Shown here in pieces: positions 44,917 through 52,831 of a DNA stretch of 64,000 nt; the stretch's first letter is position 1; the number at the start of each line of letters is the position of its first letter. Origin of the DNA: Streptomyces graminofaciens (GTDB taxonomy: Bacteria; Actinomycetota; Actinomycetes; Streptomycetales; Streptomycetaceae); NCBI RefSeq assembly GCF_030294945.1, contig NZ_AP018448.1:1116001-1180000 (forward strand). The letters are read 5' to 3'. The notes beneath the pieces were generated by a model. The model was not told the origin of the DNA. It ran no database searches and saw only the letters and a program-made list of their open reading frames with translations. A program made the translations under genes and the position numbers.

Positions 44917-45121
44917 CTCCGGGACGGACACGCTCTCCCCTGCCGGTATCGGCCTCGGCCTGAGGGATCCAGTCCCGCAGGGTTTCGCCGTACGGGTCGA
45001 GGTCCTTGCGTTCCTCCAGCAGTGACCTCTGTGACAGCGCATTCAAGAACAAAGCCCTGATGCACAAGGAACTGCCCACTGACGACGCCACCGCTCCGCG
45101 CCGACGAGCACAGGGCCGGTT

Positions 45122-46267
45122 TCAAGCGGTGATCGCTGCCGAGGCCGGCTGCCTTAGCCGGGGTGAGTGGTGGATCGCTCCGGTGGTGTGCGTCAGGGGC
45201 AGGCCCGTGTTCCCGTTGGCGTGGGCGATGATCTCCGCGGTGATCGAAATGGCCGTCTCCTGGGGCGTGCAGGCGCCGAGGTCGAGCCCGATGGGGGAAC
45301 GCAGCCGGGCGAGCTGTTCTTCGGTGACACCGGCTTTGCGCAGGAGGCGGAGGCGCTCGTGATGCGTGCGCCGAGATCCCATCGCGCCGACGTAGCCGAC
45401 GGTCAGGCCGAGGGCCAGGCGTAACAGAGGGATGTCGAACTTGGCGTCGTGGGTGAGGACGCAGACGGCGGTACGGGCGTCTACCTCGGTGTGTTCCAGG
45501 TAGCGGTGGGGCCAGTCGACCACGATCTCGTCCGCGTGAGGGAAACGGGCCGCCGTGGCGAAGACGGGGCGGGCGTCGCAGACGGTGACCCGGTAGCCGA
45601 GGAAGCTGCCGGCCTGGCTGAGTGCGGCGGCGAAGTCGACCGCGCCGAAGACGATCATGTGGGGGCGGGACGCTTTGACGTGGATCAGCGCGGACAGGTG
45701 CTCCGGGCAGGTGGCGGCATCCCCTCCGATGTCCACCCGGGCCGTGCGTCCGGCCCGCAGCAGTGCCCGCGCCTGTGCGCCGACCTCCCGTTGGACTGCT
45801 CCGGTCAGCGTGCCGGGATAGATACGTCCCTCCGCGTCGGCGCACAGTATCCGGCCGAGCAACTCCTGCGGGCCGTCGATGACTTGGGCCACGGCTACAG
45901 GTCTGCCCTCCGTGACGTCGGTGAGGGCTGCGGTGAGGTGCGGCTGTGCCGCAGGGTCGATGTGCTGGACGAGGACGTCGAGTTCGCCGCCGCAGGTCAG
46001 GCCGACGGCGAAGGCGTCGTCGTCGGAGTAGCCGAACCAGGCGCGCTGGGGTGGACCCTGGTCGTGGAGGACCTGTCGGCACAGCTCGTAGACGGCTCCC
46101 TCGACGCAGCCGCCGGAGATACTGCCGACCGCGTTGCCGTCCACGTCCACCGCGACCGACGTGCCGATGGGGAGGGGTGCGCTGCCGGTGACGTCGACGA
46201 CGGTGGCGAGGGCGAAGGGGCGGGCTTCGCGGCACCAGCGGTGCAGTGTGTCCGCGATGTTCAGCAT
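45122..46267 (-). CDS. XdhC family protein (molybdenum hydroxylase maturation factor)
   Basis: 381 residues. N-terminal XdhC/CoxI domain: ALATVVDVTGSAPLPIGTSV, GSISGGCVEGAVYE, FGLTCGG-like segment AVGLTCGGELDVLV. C-terminal Rossmann domain: GAVDFAAALSQAGSFLGYRV, VCDARPVFA, YVGAMGSRRTHHERLRLL. XdhC binds molybdenum cofactor and inserts its sulfurated form into xanthine dehydrogenase-type enzymes. The adjacent upstream gene is a truncated large subunit of such an enzyme, so here the factor has lost its partner. Confidence 0.92.
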   Translation of the reverse strand: MLNIADTLHRWCREARPFALATVVDVTGSAPLPIGTSVAVDVDGNAVGSISGGCVEGAVYELCRQVLHDQGPPQRAWFGYSDDDAFAVGLTCGGELDVLVQHIDPAAQPHLTAALTDVTEGRPVAVAQVIDGPQELLGRILCADAEGRIYPGTLTGAVQREVGAQARALLRAGRTARVDIGGDAATCPEHLSALIHVKASRPHMIVFGAVDFAAALSQAGSFLGYRVTVCDARPVFATAARFPHADEIVVDWPHRYLEHTEVDARTAVCVLTHDAKFDIPLLRLALGLTVGYVGAMGSRRTHHERLRLLRKAGVTEEQLARLRSPIGLDLGACTPQETAISITAEIIAHANGNTGLPLTHTTGAIHHSPRLRQPASAAITA

Positions 46268-46436
46268 GGGCGTTCTCCGTGTGGGGGAGGCCGGATGGCG
46301 GAAAGTGTGGAGGATGGCCAGAGGACCGCCGCCGCGCCACGGGGGAGTGTCGTGGCGTGGCGGCGGCCTCGGGGGGCCGGCGATCAGACGGGGAGCCGGA
46401 TGCCGGACCGGTCGGGGTGTGCTCTGCGCGCCGGCG

Positions 46437-46929
46437 TCAGAGCAACGCCTCGGCGGTGATGGGCAGTTGACGGACCCGGCGACCGGTGGCGTTGAAGACG
46501 GCGTTGCCGATGGCGGCCGCCACCCCCACCTGCACGACCTCGCCGAGCCCCTTGACGCCGAGCGCGTTGCCGTCGTTGTCCTCGCCGTCCAGGTAGATCG
46601 CCCTGACCTCGGGGACGTCGGCGTTCACGGGTACGAGGTAGTCGGCGAGGTTGGCGTTGACGATCCGGCCGTCGCGGTGGTCGGTGGTCGTGTGTTCGAG
46701 CAGAGCTGTGCCTATGCCGCCGACGATGCCGCCGATCGCCTGGCTGTCGGCGAGCTTGGGGCTGATGATGCGGCCCGCGTCGTACACGCCGAGCATCCGC
46801 CGCACCCGTACCAGACCGAGCGTCGCGTCGACGGCGACTTCGGCGAAGGTGGCGTTGTAGGCGTGGTAGGAGCGCCGCTCCGGTTGCGGCGCCCCGGCGT
46901 AGGAGCCGTCCGCCTGGAGGTGGGTGCGG
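46437..46929 (-). pseudogene. Xanthine dehydrogenase large (molybdopterin) subunit, C-terminal fragment
   Basis: The minus strand reads THLQADGSYAGAPQPERRSY, HAYNATFAEVAVDATLGLVR, RRMLGVYDAGRIISPKLADS, ending GNAVFNATGRRVRQLPITAEALL. This is the last ~160 residues of a molybdenum hydroxylase large subunit, including the conserved ISP-x-x-A-x-SQ-x-x-GG segment. Everything upstream (most of the ~700-residue subunit and the FeS and FAD subunits) is replaced by the first codons of an IS transposase at 46930. Confidence 0.85.
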
Positions 46930-47007
46930 TCGTTCGTGCTTCGGCAGCAGCGGCTCGATCACCGCCCACAACTCGTCGCTGACCTCCCACGGCTTCCGCC
47001 GCGCCAT
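46930..47007 (-). pseudogene. IS5-type transposase N-terminal stub
   Basis: 26 codons, MARRKPWEVSDELWAVIEPL then LPKHER, form the standard start of IS5-family transposases. The frame then runs into the xanthine dehydrogenase fragment. This marks an IS insertion followed by deletion that removed the rest of both genes. Confidence 0.75.
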
Positions 47008-47079
47008 GCTCACACCCCACAAAACACGGGATCACGTACATCTCCACCGTGCCACAACACGACCTTTCTGCAAGAACTC

Positions 47080-48303
47080 CTTAATCGATCTACAGCGACG
47101 GCTGGACGCCGACCTCGACTCCGACGGCAGCACAGCCATCGCGGACCTGCTGCTCGTCACCCACCTCATCAAGTTGAGCTGGCCGCTCGGCACCTCACTG
47201 CTTCCGACCGCCCGTCTCACCGAACTGCTGGACAGGCACCTCTCGCCCATCACTCAACTGCTCCACGAACAACCCGGCCCTGCCGGCTCCAAGAGGCTCA
47301 CGGGAGTACGAACACCACCCACAGATCCCGGCGAATGCGCCGCATTCCCGCTGGCGGCCGACACAGCCCTTGCCGACCGCGATCTGTCCTCGCTACGCGA
47401 GCGCCTCCGCCCACTGGCGCAGGAGGCGCACCAGCGCGCTCCGAGCTACATCGGCAATATCGTCCGCGCCAGCGAGCACGTCTCGCCTGACCTGCTGCGG
47501 GCCATCGCGTGGCGAGCACACGGATATCAACGACACTCAAGGCTGCGGCAGCAGAAAGCGAGCCACCGCTACACGATCGAAGAGATCCCCTCGTTTTTGC
47601 CCAAGGAATGGTTCGACCCCAACTTCGCGGAGTTAATGCATCGAATGAACGGCCCCGATACCCGGCTGGCCTATTCCTTGAGACGGGCTTCATCTCTGCA
47701 GCTCACCCAGTTCATCACCGGAGAATCGTGGCCTTCTTGTGCACCGCAGATCGGAATTCCACCCGGCTACGCCGCAAAACTCCTCGCTTCCATTGGAAAA
47801 CGACTCAACAGGGCAGACCTCTGGCTGGAATTCGAAAACCGCATCAGAGCAGTCGCCTGTCAACTGGATTCCAGCAGAACCTCAAGTATGCCCGCAGGCG
47901 GCAGAGGATGGCCGACTGGCATCTCCCCGAGCAACACTGGGATGCCATCTGCCGTGACATTCCACGCTTCCGATCCGCGCACTACGGACATAACCCACAC
48001 ATTGGAGAAATCCTCGTGTGGTGCAACGTCACCCAGGGAGAACGCGCTTTCAGCCCTTTGGTACGGATGCTCCGCGAGGACAACAAATCCATGGCCGAGT
48101 GCGTCGTCGCCCGGGCAGGGGTCTTCCACGGTCCGCTACACACACCTCGTCGACTCTTGCGCCTCCGTCTCGATCGTTACGCCTGTTTGCTGTCCCAGGC
48201 TTGCGACCTGCAGAGACCTTTGGACATCGACATCGACGAGATCGCCGCCACTCCAGCCACATCGATGTCTCAGGTGTTCCAGGGTCCGACGCCGCTCCCC
48301 TGA
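47080..48303 (+). pseudogene. Transposition-associated protein remnant, TniQ-like
   Basis: Long continuous similarity to one protein across two frames: LLVTHLIKLSWPLGTSLLPT, TDPGECAAFPLAADTALADR, EHVSPDLLRAIAWRAHGYQR, IEEIPSFLPKEWFDPNFAEL, then after a frameshift near 47870 NLKYARRRQRMADWHLPEQH through QVFQGPTPLP. The pattern suggests the C-terminal helical part of a TniQ-type transposition protein in Streptomyces elements; this is recalled by style, not proved. The N-terminal part is missing at the IS stub. It lies next to the repeat end at 48585. Confidence 0.45.
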
Positions 48304-48584
48304 ACGCGAACCCTCACGCCCCGTACAAGCGCGCAACACGAAGCTCACCTCCGCCATAACCGCCCGTTCTGCCGCTGTCGACGTCTGAACCCCTACGCGA
48401 CGCATGTGATGAAAACCTGCGACCAAGGCACGGAGCTTCCGCTCGGCATAGCCGTCGCAGCCCCGGAGGAAACGGCCATCCGTTCCTCAAACACTGCAGC
48501 CTCGCCCCGACATAACAGCAGTTCAAAGCCCAGTCAGCATCTTCACTGAGGGATCTACACCGCCACCGCCGAACGTTGAGCTCA

Positions 48585-48634
48585 GTGCCAACTATCCCGC
48601 TTTTGTGCCAACTAAAAAGCTTCGTCACAATCAG
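48585..48634. repeat. Transposon-end-like repeat cluster (right)
   Basis: GTGCCAACTA at 48585-48594 and 48605-48614, then GTCACAATCAG at 48624-48634, with steps of 20 and 19 bp exactly as at 40387-40436. The end lies one base before the TAG stop of the acyl-CoA dehydrogenase gene (48636-48638), marking the right boundary of the accessory region. Confidence 0.7.
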
Positions 48635-48635
48635 G

Positions 48636-49814
48636 CTAACGCCGTACCCTCGGCATCCCCAGGCCGATCCACGAGATGATCTCCCGCTGAATCTCGTTGT
48701 TGCCGCCGCCGAAGGTGAAGATGACGGCGGAGCGGTAGCCGCGTTCGAGTTCGCCGTGGAGGACCGTGCCCGCCGAGCCCTCCTTGAGTACGCCGGCCGT
48801 GGCGACGATCTCCATCAGCCAGGCGTAGGCCTCGCGGCGGGCCTCGGAGCCGTAGACCTTGACGGCGGAGGCGTCCTGGGGGGTGAGGGTGCCCTCCTGG
48901 ACGGCGTTGACCATGCGCCAGTTGAGGAGTTTGAGGGCGTCGAGCTTGGTGTGGGTCTGGGCGAGGCGGCGGCGGACCCAGGGCAGGTCGATGACGCGGC
49001 GGCCGTCGGCGAGTTTGGTCTCCATGGCCCAGCGCTGGACGTTGTGCAGGGAGCGGATGGCCATGGTGCCGTGGGCGGCGAGGGTGACGCGCTCATGGTT
49101 GAGCTGGTTGGTGATCAGCCGCCAGCCCTTGTTCTCCTCGCCGACGCGGTGGGCGACGGGGACGCGGATGTTCTCGTAGTAGCTGGCGGTGGTGTCGTGG
49201 GAGGCGAGGGTGTTGATGAGGGTGCAGGAGTAGCCGGGGGCCGTGGTCGGGACCAGGAGCATGGTGATGCCCTTGTGGGGCGGGGCGTCGGGGTCGGTGC
49301 GGGTCGCCAGCCACACCCAGTCGGCCGTGTCGCCGTTGGTCGTCCAGATCTTCTGGCCGTTGACGACGTACTCGTCGCCCTCCCTGACCGCCCGCGTCCT
49401 CAGCGCCGCCAGGTCCGTGCCCGCGTCGGGCTCGCTGTAGCCGATGGCGAAGTCGATCTCGCCGGAGAGGATGCGCGGCAGGAAGTTCGCCTTCTGCTCC
49501 TCGGTGCCGTAGCGCATGATCGTCGGGCCGACCGTGTTGAGGGCCATCAGGGGCAGCGGGACACCGGCCTGGGCGGCCTCGTCGAAGAAGATGAACTGTT
49601 CCATGGCGGTCAGTCCGCGTCCGCCGTACTCCTTGGGCCAGCCCACTCCCAGCCAGCCGTCGGTGCCGAGGCGGCGGATGGTCGCGCGGTAGAAGCGCTT
49701 CTGCGCGGCCGGGTCGGAGTGGCGGGTGTACGCACCTTCCGGGACCAACTCGGCGAAGTAGGCGCGCAGTTCAGTGCGCAGCCGCTGCTGCTCGGGGGTG
49801 TATTCGAGATGCAC
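48636..49814 (-). CDS. Acyl-CoA dehydrogenase
   Basis: 392 residues from a GTG at 49814 with a perfect AGGAGG upstream. ACAD fold: N-terminal helices, then FAIGYSEPDAGTDLAALRTR, EYVVNGQKIWTTNGDTADWV, and the C-terminal FTFGGGNNEIQREIISWIGL with the usual glutamate region (GGGNNEI). FAD-dependent alpha,beta-dehydrogenation of an acyl-CoA; chain specificity unknown. The final codons coincide with a transposon end yet the C-terminus (GLGMPR) looks normal. Confidence 0.93.
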   Translation of the reverse strand: MHLEYTPEQQRLRTELRAYFAELVPEGAYTRHSDPAAQKRFYRATIRRLGTDGWLGVGWPKEYGGRGLTAMEQFIFFDEAAQAGVPLPLMALNTVGPTIMRYGTEEQKANFLPRILSGEIDFAIGYSEPDAGTDLAALRTRAVREGDEYVVNGQKIWTTNGDTADWVWLATRTDPDAPPHKGITMLLVPTTAPGYSCTLINTLASHDTTASYYENIRVPVAHRVGEENKGWRLITNQLNHERVTLAAHGTMAIRSLHNVQRWAMETKLADGRRVIDLPWVRRRLAQTHTKLDALKLLNWRMVNAVQEGTLTPQDASAVKVYGSEARREAYAWLMEIVATAGVLKEGSAGTVLHGELERGYRSAVIFTFGGGNNEIQREIISWIGLGMPRVRR

Positions 49815-49954
49815 GGCGCCTCCTGGCTTGCCCACGGCGGACCTGGCGGACCTGTCGGCGCACACGGTAGAACGTGTTTCAGTAATTGGGAACATGTACG
49901 AACGCCACCTCGTGGGCGGGGACGCGGGCGCCGTGGACGTACGAGAGTGGGAGC

Positions 49955-50545
49955 ATGACGAGTCGAGTGATGTTGATCTCGCCCGCGATGAACGAGGCGC
50001 TGCGTACGGCCCGTTTCGACGACGGGTGCCCGCTCGACGCCGCCGGGACACGGCAGGCTCGGGCGGCCGCGGGCACGCTGCGGGTGCCGGACCGCGCGTA
50101 CGTCTCCCCCGGCGTGCGCTGCCACGAGACCGCGACGGCGCTCGGGCTCGACGCCACTGAGGTCCTCGGACTGGCCGGCCTCGATGTGGGCCGGTGGCGT
50201 GGCTCGACCCTGGAGGAGGTGGGCGCCGAGGAGCCGGAGGCGGTGGGCCGTTGGCTGGCCGACCCGGAGGCCGCACCGCACGGCGGGGAGTCGGTGCGTG
50301 CGCTGTGCGACCGGGTCGCCGGCTGGCTGGACGGGGTCGCCGGTGTCGACGGCCGGATCGTGGCCGTGGTCGAGCCGGAGATCGTCCGGGCCGTGGTGGT
50401 GCGGGTGCTGGGGGCGCCGGAGGCCGGGTTCTGGCGGGTGGACGTACCGCCGCTGACCGCGACCGAGCTGAGCGGCCGGGCGGGGCGTTGGAACATCAGG
50501 GCCGGGCTGCCGCTGACCGGGGACCATTCCACCGGCACTTCCTGA
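49955..50545 (+). CDS. Histidine phosphatase-fold protein lacking catalytic histidines
   Basis: About 196 residues from the ATG at 49955. The fold is recognisable: LDAAGTRQARAAAGTL, YVSPGVRCHETATALGLDAT, GGESVRALCDRVAGWLDGVA. The RHG motif that should open the protein is instead LISPAMNEALRTARFDD, and the second catalytic histidine (usual VTHG or VSHG) is VVEPEIVRAV. It is thus probably not a phosphatase but a ligand-binding or regulatory relative. It is divergent from the acyl-CoA dehydrogenase. Confidence 0.75.
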   Translation: MTSRVMLISPAMNEALRTARFDDGCPLDAAGTRQARAAAGTLRVPDRAYVSPGVRCHETATALGLDATEVLGLAGLDVGRWRGSTLEEVGAEEPEAVGRWLADPEAAPHGGESVRALCDRVAGWLDGVAGVDGRIVAVVEPEIVRAVVVRVLGAPEAGFWRVDVPPLTATELSGRAGRWNIRAGLPLTGDHSTGTS

Positions 50546-50577
50546 GAGCACCCCGCACAGGACTTTCAGAACACCCT

Positions 50578-50952
50578 CTAGTCGAGCATCGTGAGGAAGT
50601 CGGTGCAGGCCCGCGCACAGTCCCGGCAGGCTCGCGCGGCCTCCTCCGTACCCGGATGGCGGTCGAAGAGGTGAGCGCACTCCAGACAGACGGTCCGGCA
50701 CCACTCCACCTGGACCCGGACGGCGGCCTCGTCGAGCTGGGCCTGTTCGGACAGGACGCGGCAGGTGGTGTCGCACACCTCCGCGCCTCTGATGCCTGTA
50801 CGCCGCAGGTCTGTCTGGTCTTCGGGTCCGTCCGGGTCGGCGCGGCTCGCCCGCAGGGCACACTCGCGCGCACAGTCGGTGCACGCCTGCGCACAGGCGA
50901 AGCGGTCCTCCAGGAATCGGACGAGCTCCTGTCGGGATGTCGTCGAGGTCAC
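50578..50952 (-). CDS. Cysteine-rich four-helix-bundle (DUF326-like) protein
   Basis: 124 residues from a GTG at 50952 without a strong ribosome binding site; a longer in-frame start cannot be excluded. Helices carry regularly spaced cysteines: CAQACTDCARECAL, CDTTCRVLSEQAQL, CRTVCLECAHLFD, CRDCARACTDFL. This is the pattern of ferredoxin-like, copper-storage (Csp)-type four-helix bundles. Known members bind Cu(I) through thiolates. No leader peptide is seen, so it would be cytosolic. Confidence 0.85.
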   Translation of the reverse strand: MTSTTSRQELVRFLEDRFACAQACTDCARECALRASRADPDGPEDQTDLRRTGIRGAEVCDTTCRVLSEQAQLDEAAVRVQVEWCRTVCLECAHLFDRHPGTEEAARACRDCARACTDFLTMLD

Positions 50953-51067
50953 CGAGGGCGGGTAGCCCCAGGGAATCCGGTCAAACACGCCGGTCGCGTC
51001 GGCGGCGGCCCGCCCTCCCGGCCGACCGACCGGGTTCACTCGCCCTTTTGCAGGGTATTCATCACAT

Positions 51068-51430
51068 ATGAAGACGGAATGGATGGATATCGCCGCGGAG
51101 CGCAGTGTGCTGGCCGGTATCGCGCCGTTCATCGCGGGTGTGGTTGTCGTGGCGGTGCTGGTCGGCGCCATGTGGCTGAACAGCCGCGTGCGTGCCGGCG
51201 AACCGCGCCGCCCGCTTCCGGAGGAACAGCCCCGGCTACCGGAGGGCGGCCCGGTCCATGAGGAACGGGCGAACCGCGAGCCCGACGAGATCCCCAAGAG
51301 TGAGCTGCGGCTCACCCCCTATGAAGTGCACGGCAACATGGGTTCCCGTCCGAGTACGTCACAGGAACGGCCGCGCTGGAGCAAGGGCGGCAGCGGCTCC
51401 TTCGGCAGCGGCGGGCTGGGCGCCCACTGA
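51068..51430 (+). CDS. DUF6479 family membrane protein
   Basis: 120 residues. A single transmembrane helix (IAPFIAGVVVVAVLVGAMWL) near the N-terminus is followed by a Pro/Glu-rich tail with RRPLPEEQPRLPEGGPVHEE and a Gly/Ser-rich end. The pattern (acidic linker, KSELRLTPYEVHGNMGSRP) matches the actinobacterial DUF6479 family of unknown function. It is divergent from the Cys-rich gene and ends at a strong hairpin. Confidence 0.8.
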   Translation: MKTEWMDIAAERSVLAGIAPFIAGVVVVAVLVGAMWLNSRVRAGEPRRPLPEEQPRLPEGGPVHEERANREPDEIPKSELRLTPYEVHGNMGSRPSTSQERPRWSKGGSGSFGSGGLGAH

Positions 51431-51440
51431 GGCACCGCCC

Positions 51441-51480
51441 CGGACATCGTGTGCGGCGACGAGGCCGCACACGATGTCCG
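51441..51480. terminator. Perfect 17-bp hairpin between convergent genes
   Basis: CGGACATCGTGTGCGGC (51441-51457) pairs fully with 51464-51480 around a GACGAG loop. It serves DUF6479 and pobA, which converge here. Confidence 0.88.
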
Positions 51481-51503
51481 GTCTGTTCGCGCGTCGGGCC
51501 GGG

Positions 51504-52694
51504 TCAGGTCGTTCCGTCGAGTGCCAGGCCCGTGTAGTTCTCCGCCAGTTCGGCCGCCGCGTGCGCCGAGCCGGCGATACGGTCGAGTTGGGAGAGCTGG
51601 AGCTTGGTCTCGAACGCGGACTGCTCCGGGTCGACGTGCAGGGTCGTGGTCATGAAGTACGAGAAGTGCTCGGCCCGCCAGACCCGGCGCAGGCAGGTGT
51701 CGGAGTAGGAGTCGAGCAGTTCGGTGGACCCGCTCTCCTTCAGCTGGGCGAAGGCGCGGGCCAGCACGATCACGTCGGTGGCGGCGAGGTTGAGCCCCTT
51801 GGCGCCGGTGGGCGGCACGATGTGGGCGGCGTCGCCGGCAAGGAAGAGGCGGCCGTGGCGCATCGGCTCGGTGACGTGGCTGCGCATCGGCAGCACGGCC
51901 TTGGCGGTGACGGGGCCGCGCTTGAGCCGCCAGCCGGGGTTCGCGGTGAGGGCGAACCGCGCGTCCAGCTCGTCCCAGATCCGCTCGTCGGACCAGTCGG
52001 CGGGGTCGGTGCCGTTGGGAACCTGGAGGTAGAGACGGCTCACGGAGGGCGAGCGCATGCTCGCCAGCGCGAAGCCACGCTCGGAGTGGGCGTAGATCAG
52101 CTCGTCGTAGACGGGCGGCGCGTCGGCGAGGATGCCCAGCCAGGAGTAGGGGTACGTCCGCTCGTACGTCGTGCGCACCGACTCCGGGACGGCGTCGCGC
52201 GCCACGCCGTGGAAGCCGTCGCAGCCGACCACATAGTCGCAGGTCAGGGTCTGCTCGCGGCCCTCGTGGGTGTAGCGGATCACCGGCCGGTCGGTGTCGA
52301 CGCCCTCGACGGCGTGCACCTCGGCCTCGAACAGCAGAGGGCCGCCGTCGGTGAGGTGGAGGGCGATGAGGTCCTTGACGACCTCGGTCTGGGCGTAGAC
52401 CCAGACCCGGCGGCCGCCGGTCAGCTCGGGGAAGTCGACGCGGTGGGCGCGGCCGTCGAAGCGCAGCTCGATGCCGTCGTGGGGCATGCCCTCGGCGTCC
52501 AGTCGTGCCCCGGCGCCGGAGGCGCGCAGGACGTCCACGGTGGCCTGCTCCAGGATTCCGGCGCGCTGGCGCTGCTCGACGTAGGCGCGGTCCTTGCGTT
52601 CGAGGACCACACTGTCGATGCCCGCGTTGTGCAGCAGACGGGCCAGCAGCAGCCCGGCGGGGCCGCCGCCGACGATTCCGACGGTGGTGTGCAT
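51504..52694 (-). CDS. pobA: 4-hydroxybenzoate 3-monooxygenase
   Basis: 396 residues, the family's usual length. FAD motifs: GGGPAG (9-14), the RQRAGILEQATVDVLRASGA segment typical of PobA, CDYVVGCDGFHG, and FLAGDAAHIVPPTGAKGLNL. NAD(P)H-dependent ring hydroxylation of 4-hydroxybenzoate to protocatechuate, in aromatic catabolism. It is monocistronic here, with an 18-bp palindrome upstream that may bind an IclR- or MarR-type regulator not encoded nearby. Confidence 0.94.
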   Translation of the reverse strand: MHTTVGIVGGGPAGLLLARLLHNAGIDSVVLERKDRAYVEQRQRAGILEQATVDVLRASGAGARLDAEGMPHDGIELRFDGRAHRVDFPELTGGRRVWVYAQTEVVKDLIALHLTDGGPLLFEAEVHAVEGVDTDRPVIRYTHEGREQTLTCDYVVGCDGFHGVARDAVPESVRTTYERTYPYSWLGILADAPPVYDELIYAHSERGFALASMRSPSVSRLYLQVPNGTDPADWSDERIWDELDARFALTANPGWRLKRGPVTAKAVLPMRSHVTEPMRHGRLFLAGDAAHIVPPTGAKGLNLAATDVIVLARAFAQLKESGSTELLDSYSDTCLRRVWRAEHFSYFMTTTLHVDPEQSAFETKLQLSQLDRIAGSAHAAAELAENYTGLALDGTT

Positions 52695-52761
52695 GCGTGA
52701 CTCCTCGTCGTTGCGGACGAGCGGCGTCCCGTCCCGTCGGGCGCCGACCCCTTGTTCGTCC

Positions 52762-52779
52762 AGTGAAAACTATTTCACT
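52762..52779. promoter_or_regulatory. 18-bp palindrome upstream of pobA
   Basis: AGTGAAA-ACTA-TTTCACT is a perfect inverted repeat 68 bp upstream of the pobA start. It is the most regular motif in the gap between pobA and the siderophore operon end and is a likely operator for pobA. Confidence 0.65.
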
Positions 52780-52831
52780 TCTTTGTACGAGTGAGTCTGC
52801 GCCCGGTCGGCCCTGCTGTCAACGCTCACAG

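Larger units (their letters stand above)
40437..48634. mobile_element. Candidate decayed transposon of about 8.2 kb
   Basis: The segment is bounded by TGTGAC-N9-TAGTTGGCAC at the left and its inverted counterpart GTGCCAACTA-N9-GTCACA at the right (48605-48629). A transposition-associated (TniQ-like) pseudogene lies at the right end. Cargo includes a ROK fragment, MFS exporter, SDR, XdhC and a truncated xanthine dehydrogenase gene. No intact transposase is visible, so the boundaries are inferred from ends only. Confidence 0.45.

Noticed and set aside
44917..45121. Possible small gene between the SDR and XdhC genes
   Set aside because: Short frames only, without ribosome binding site or similarity; treated as intergenic.
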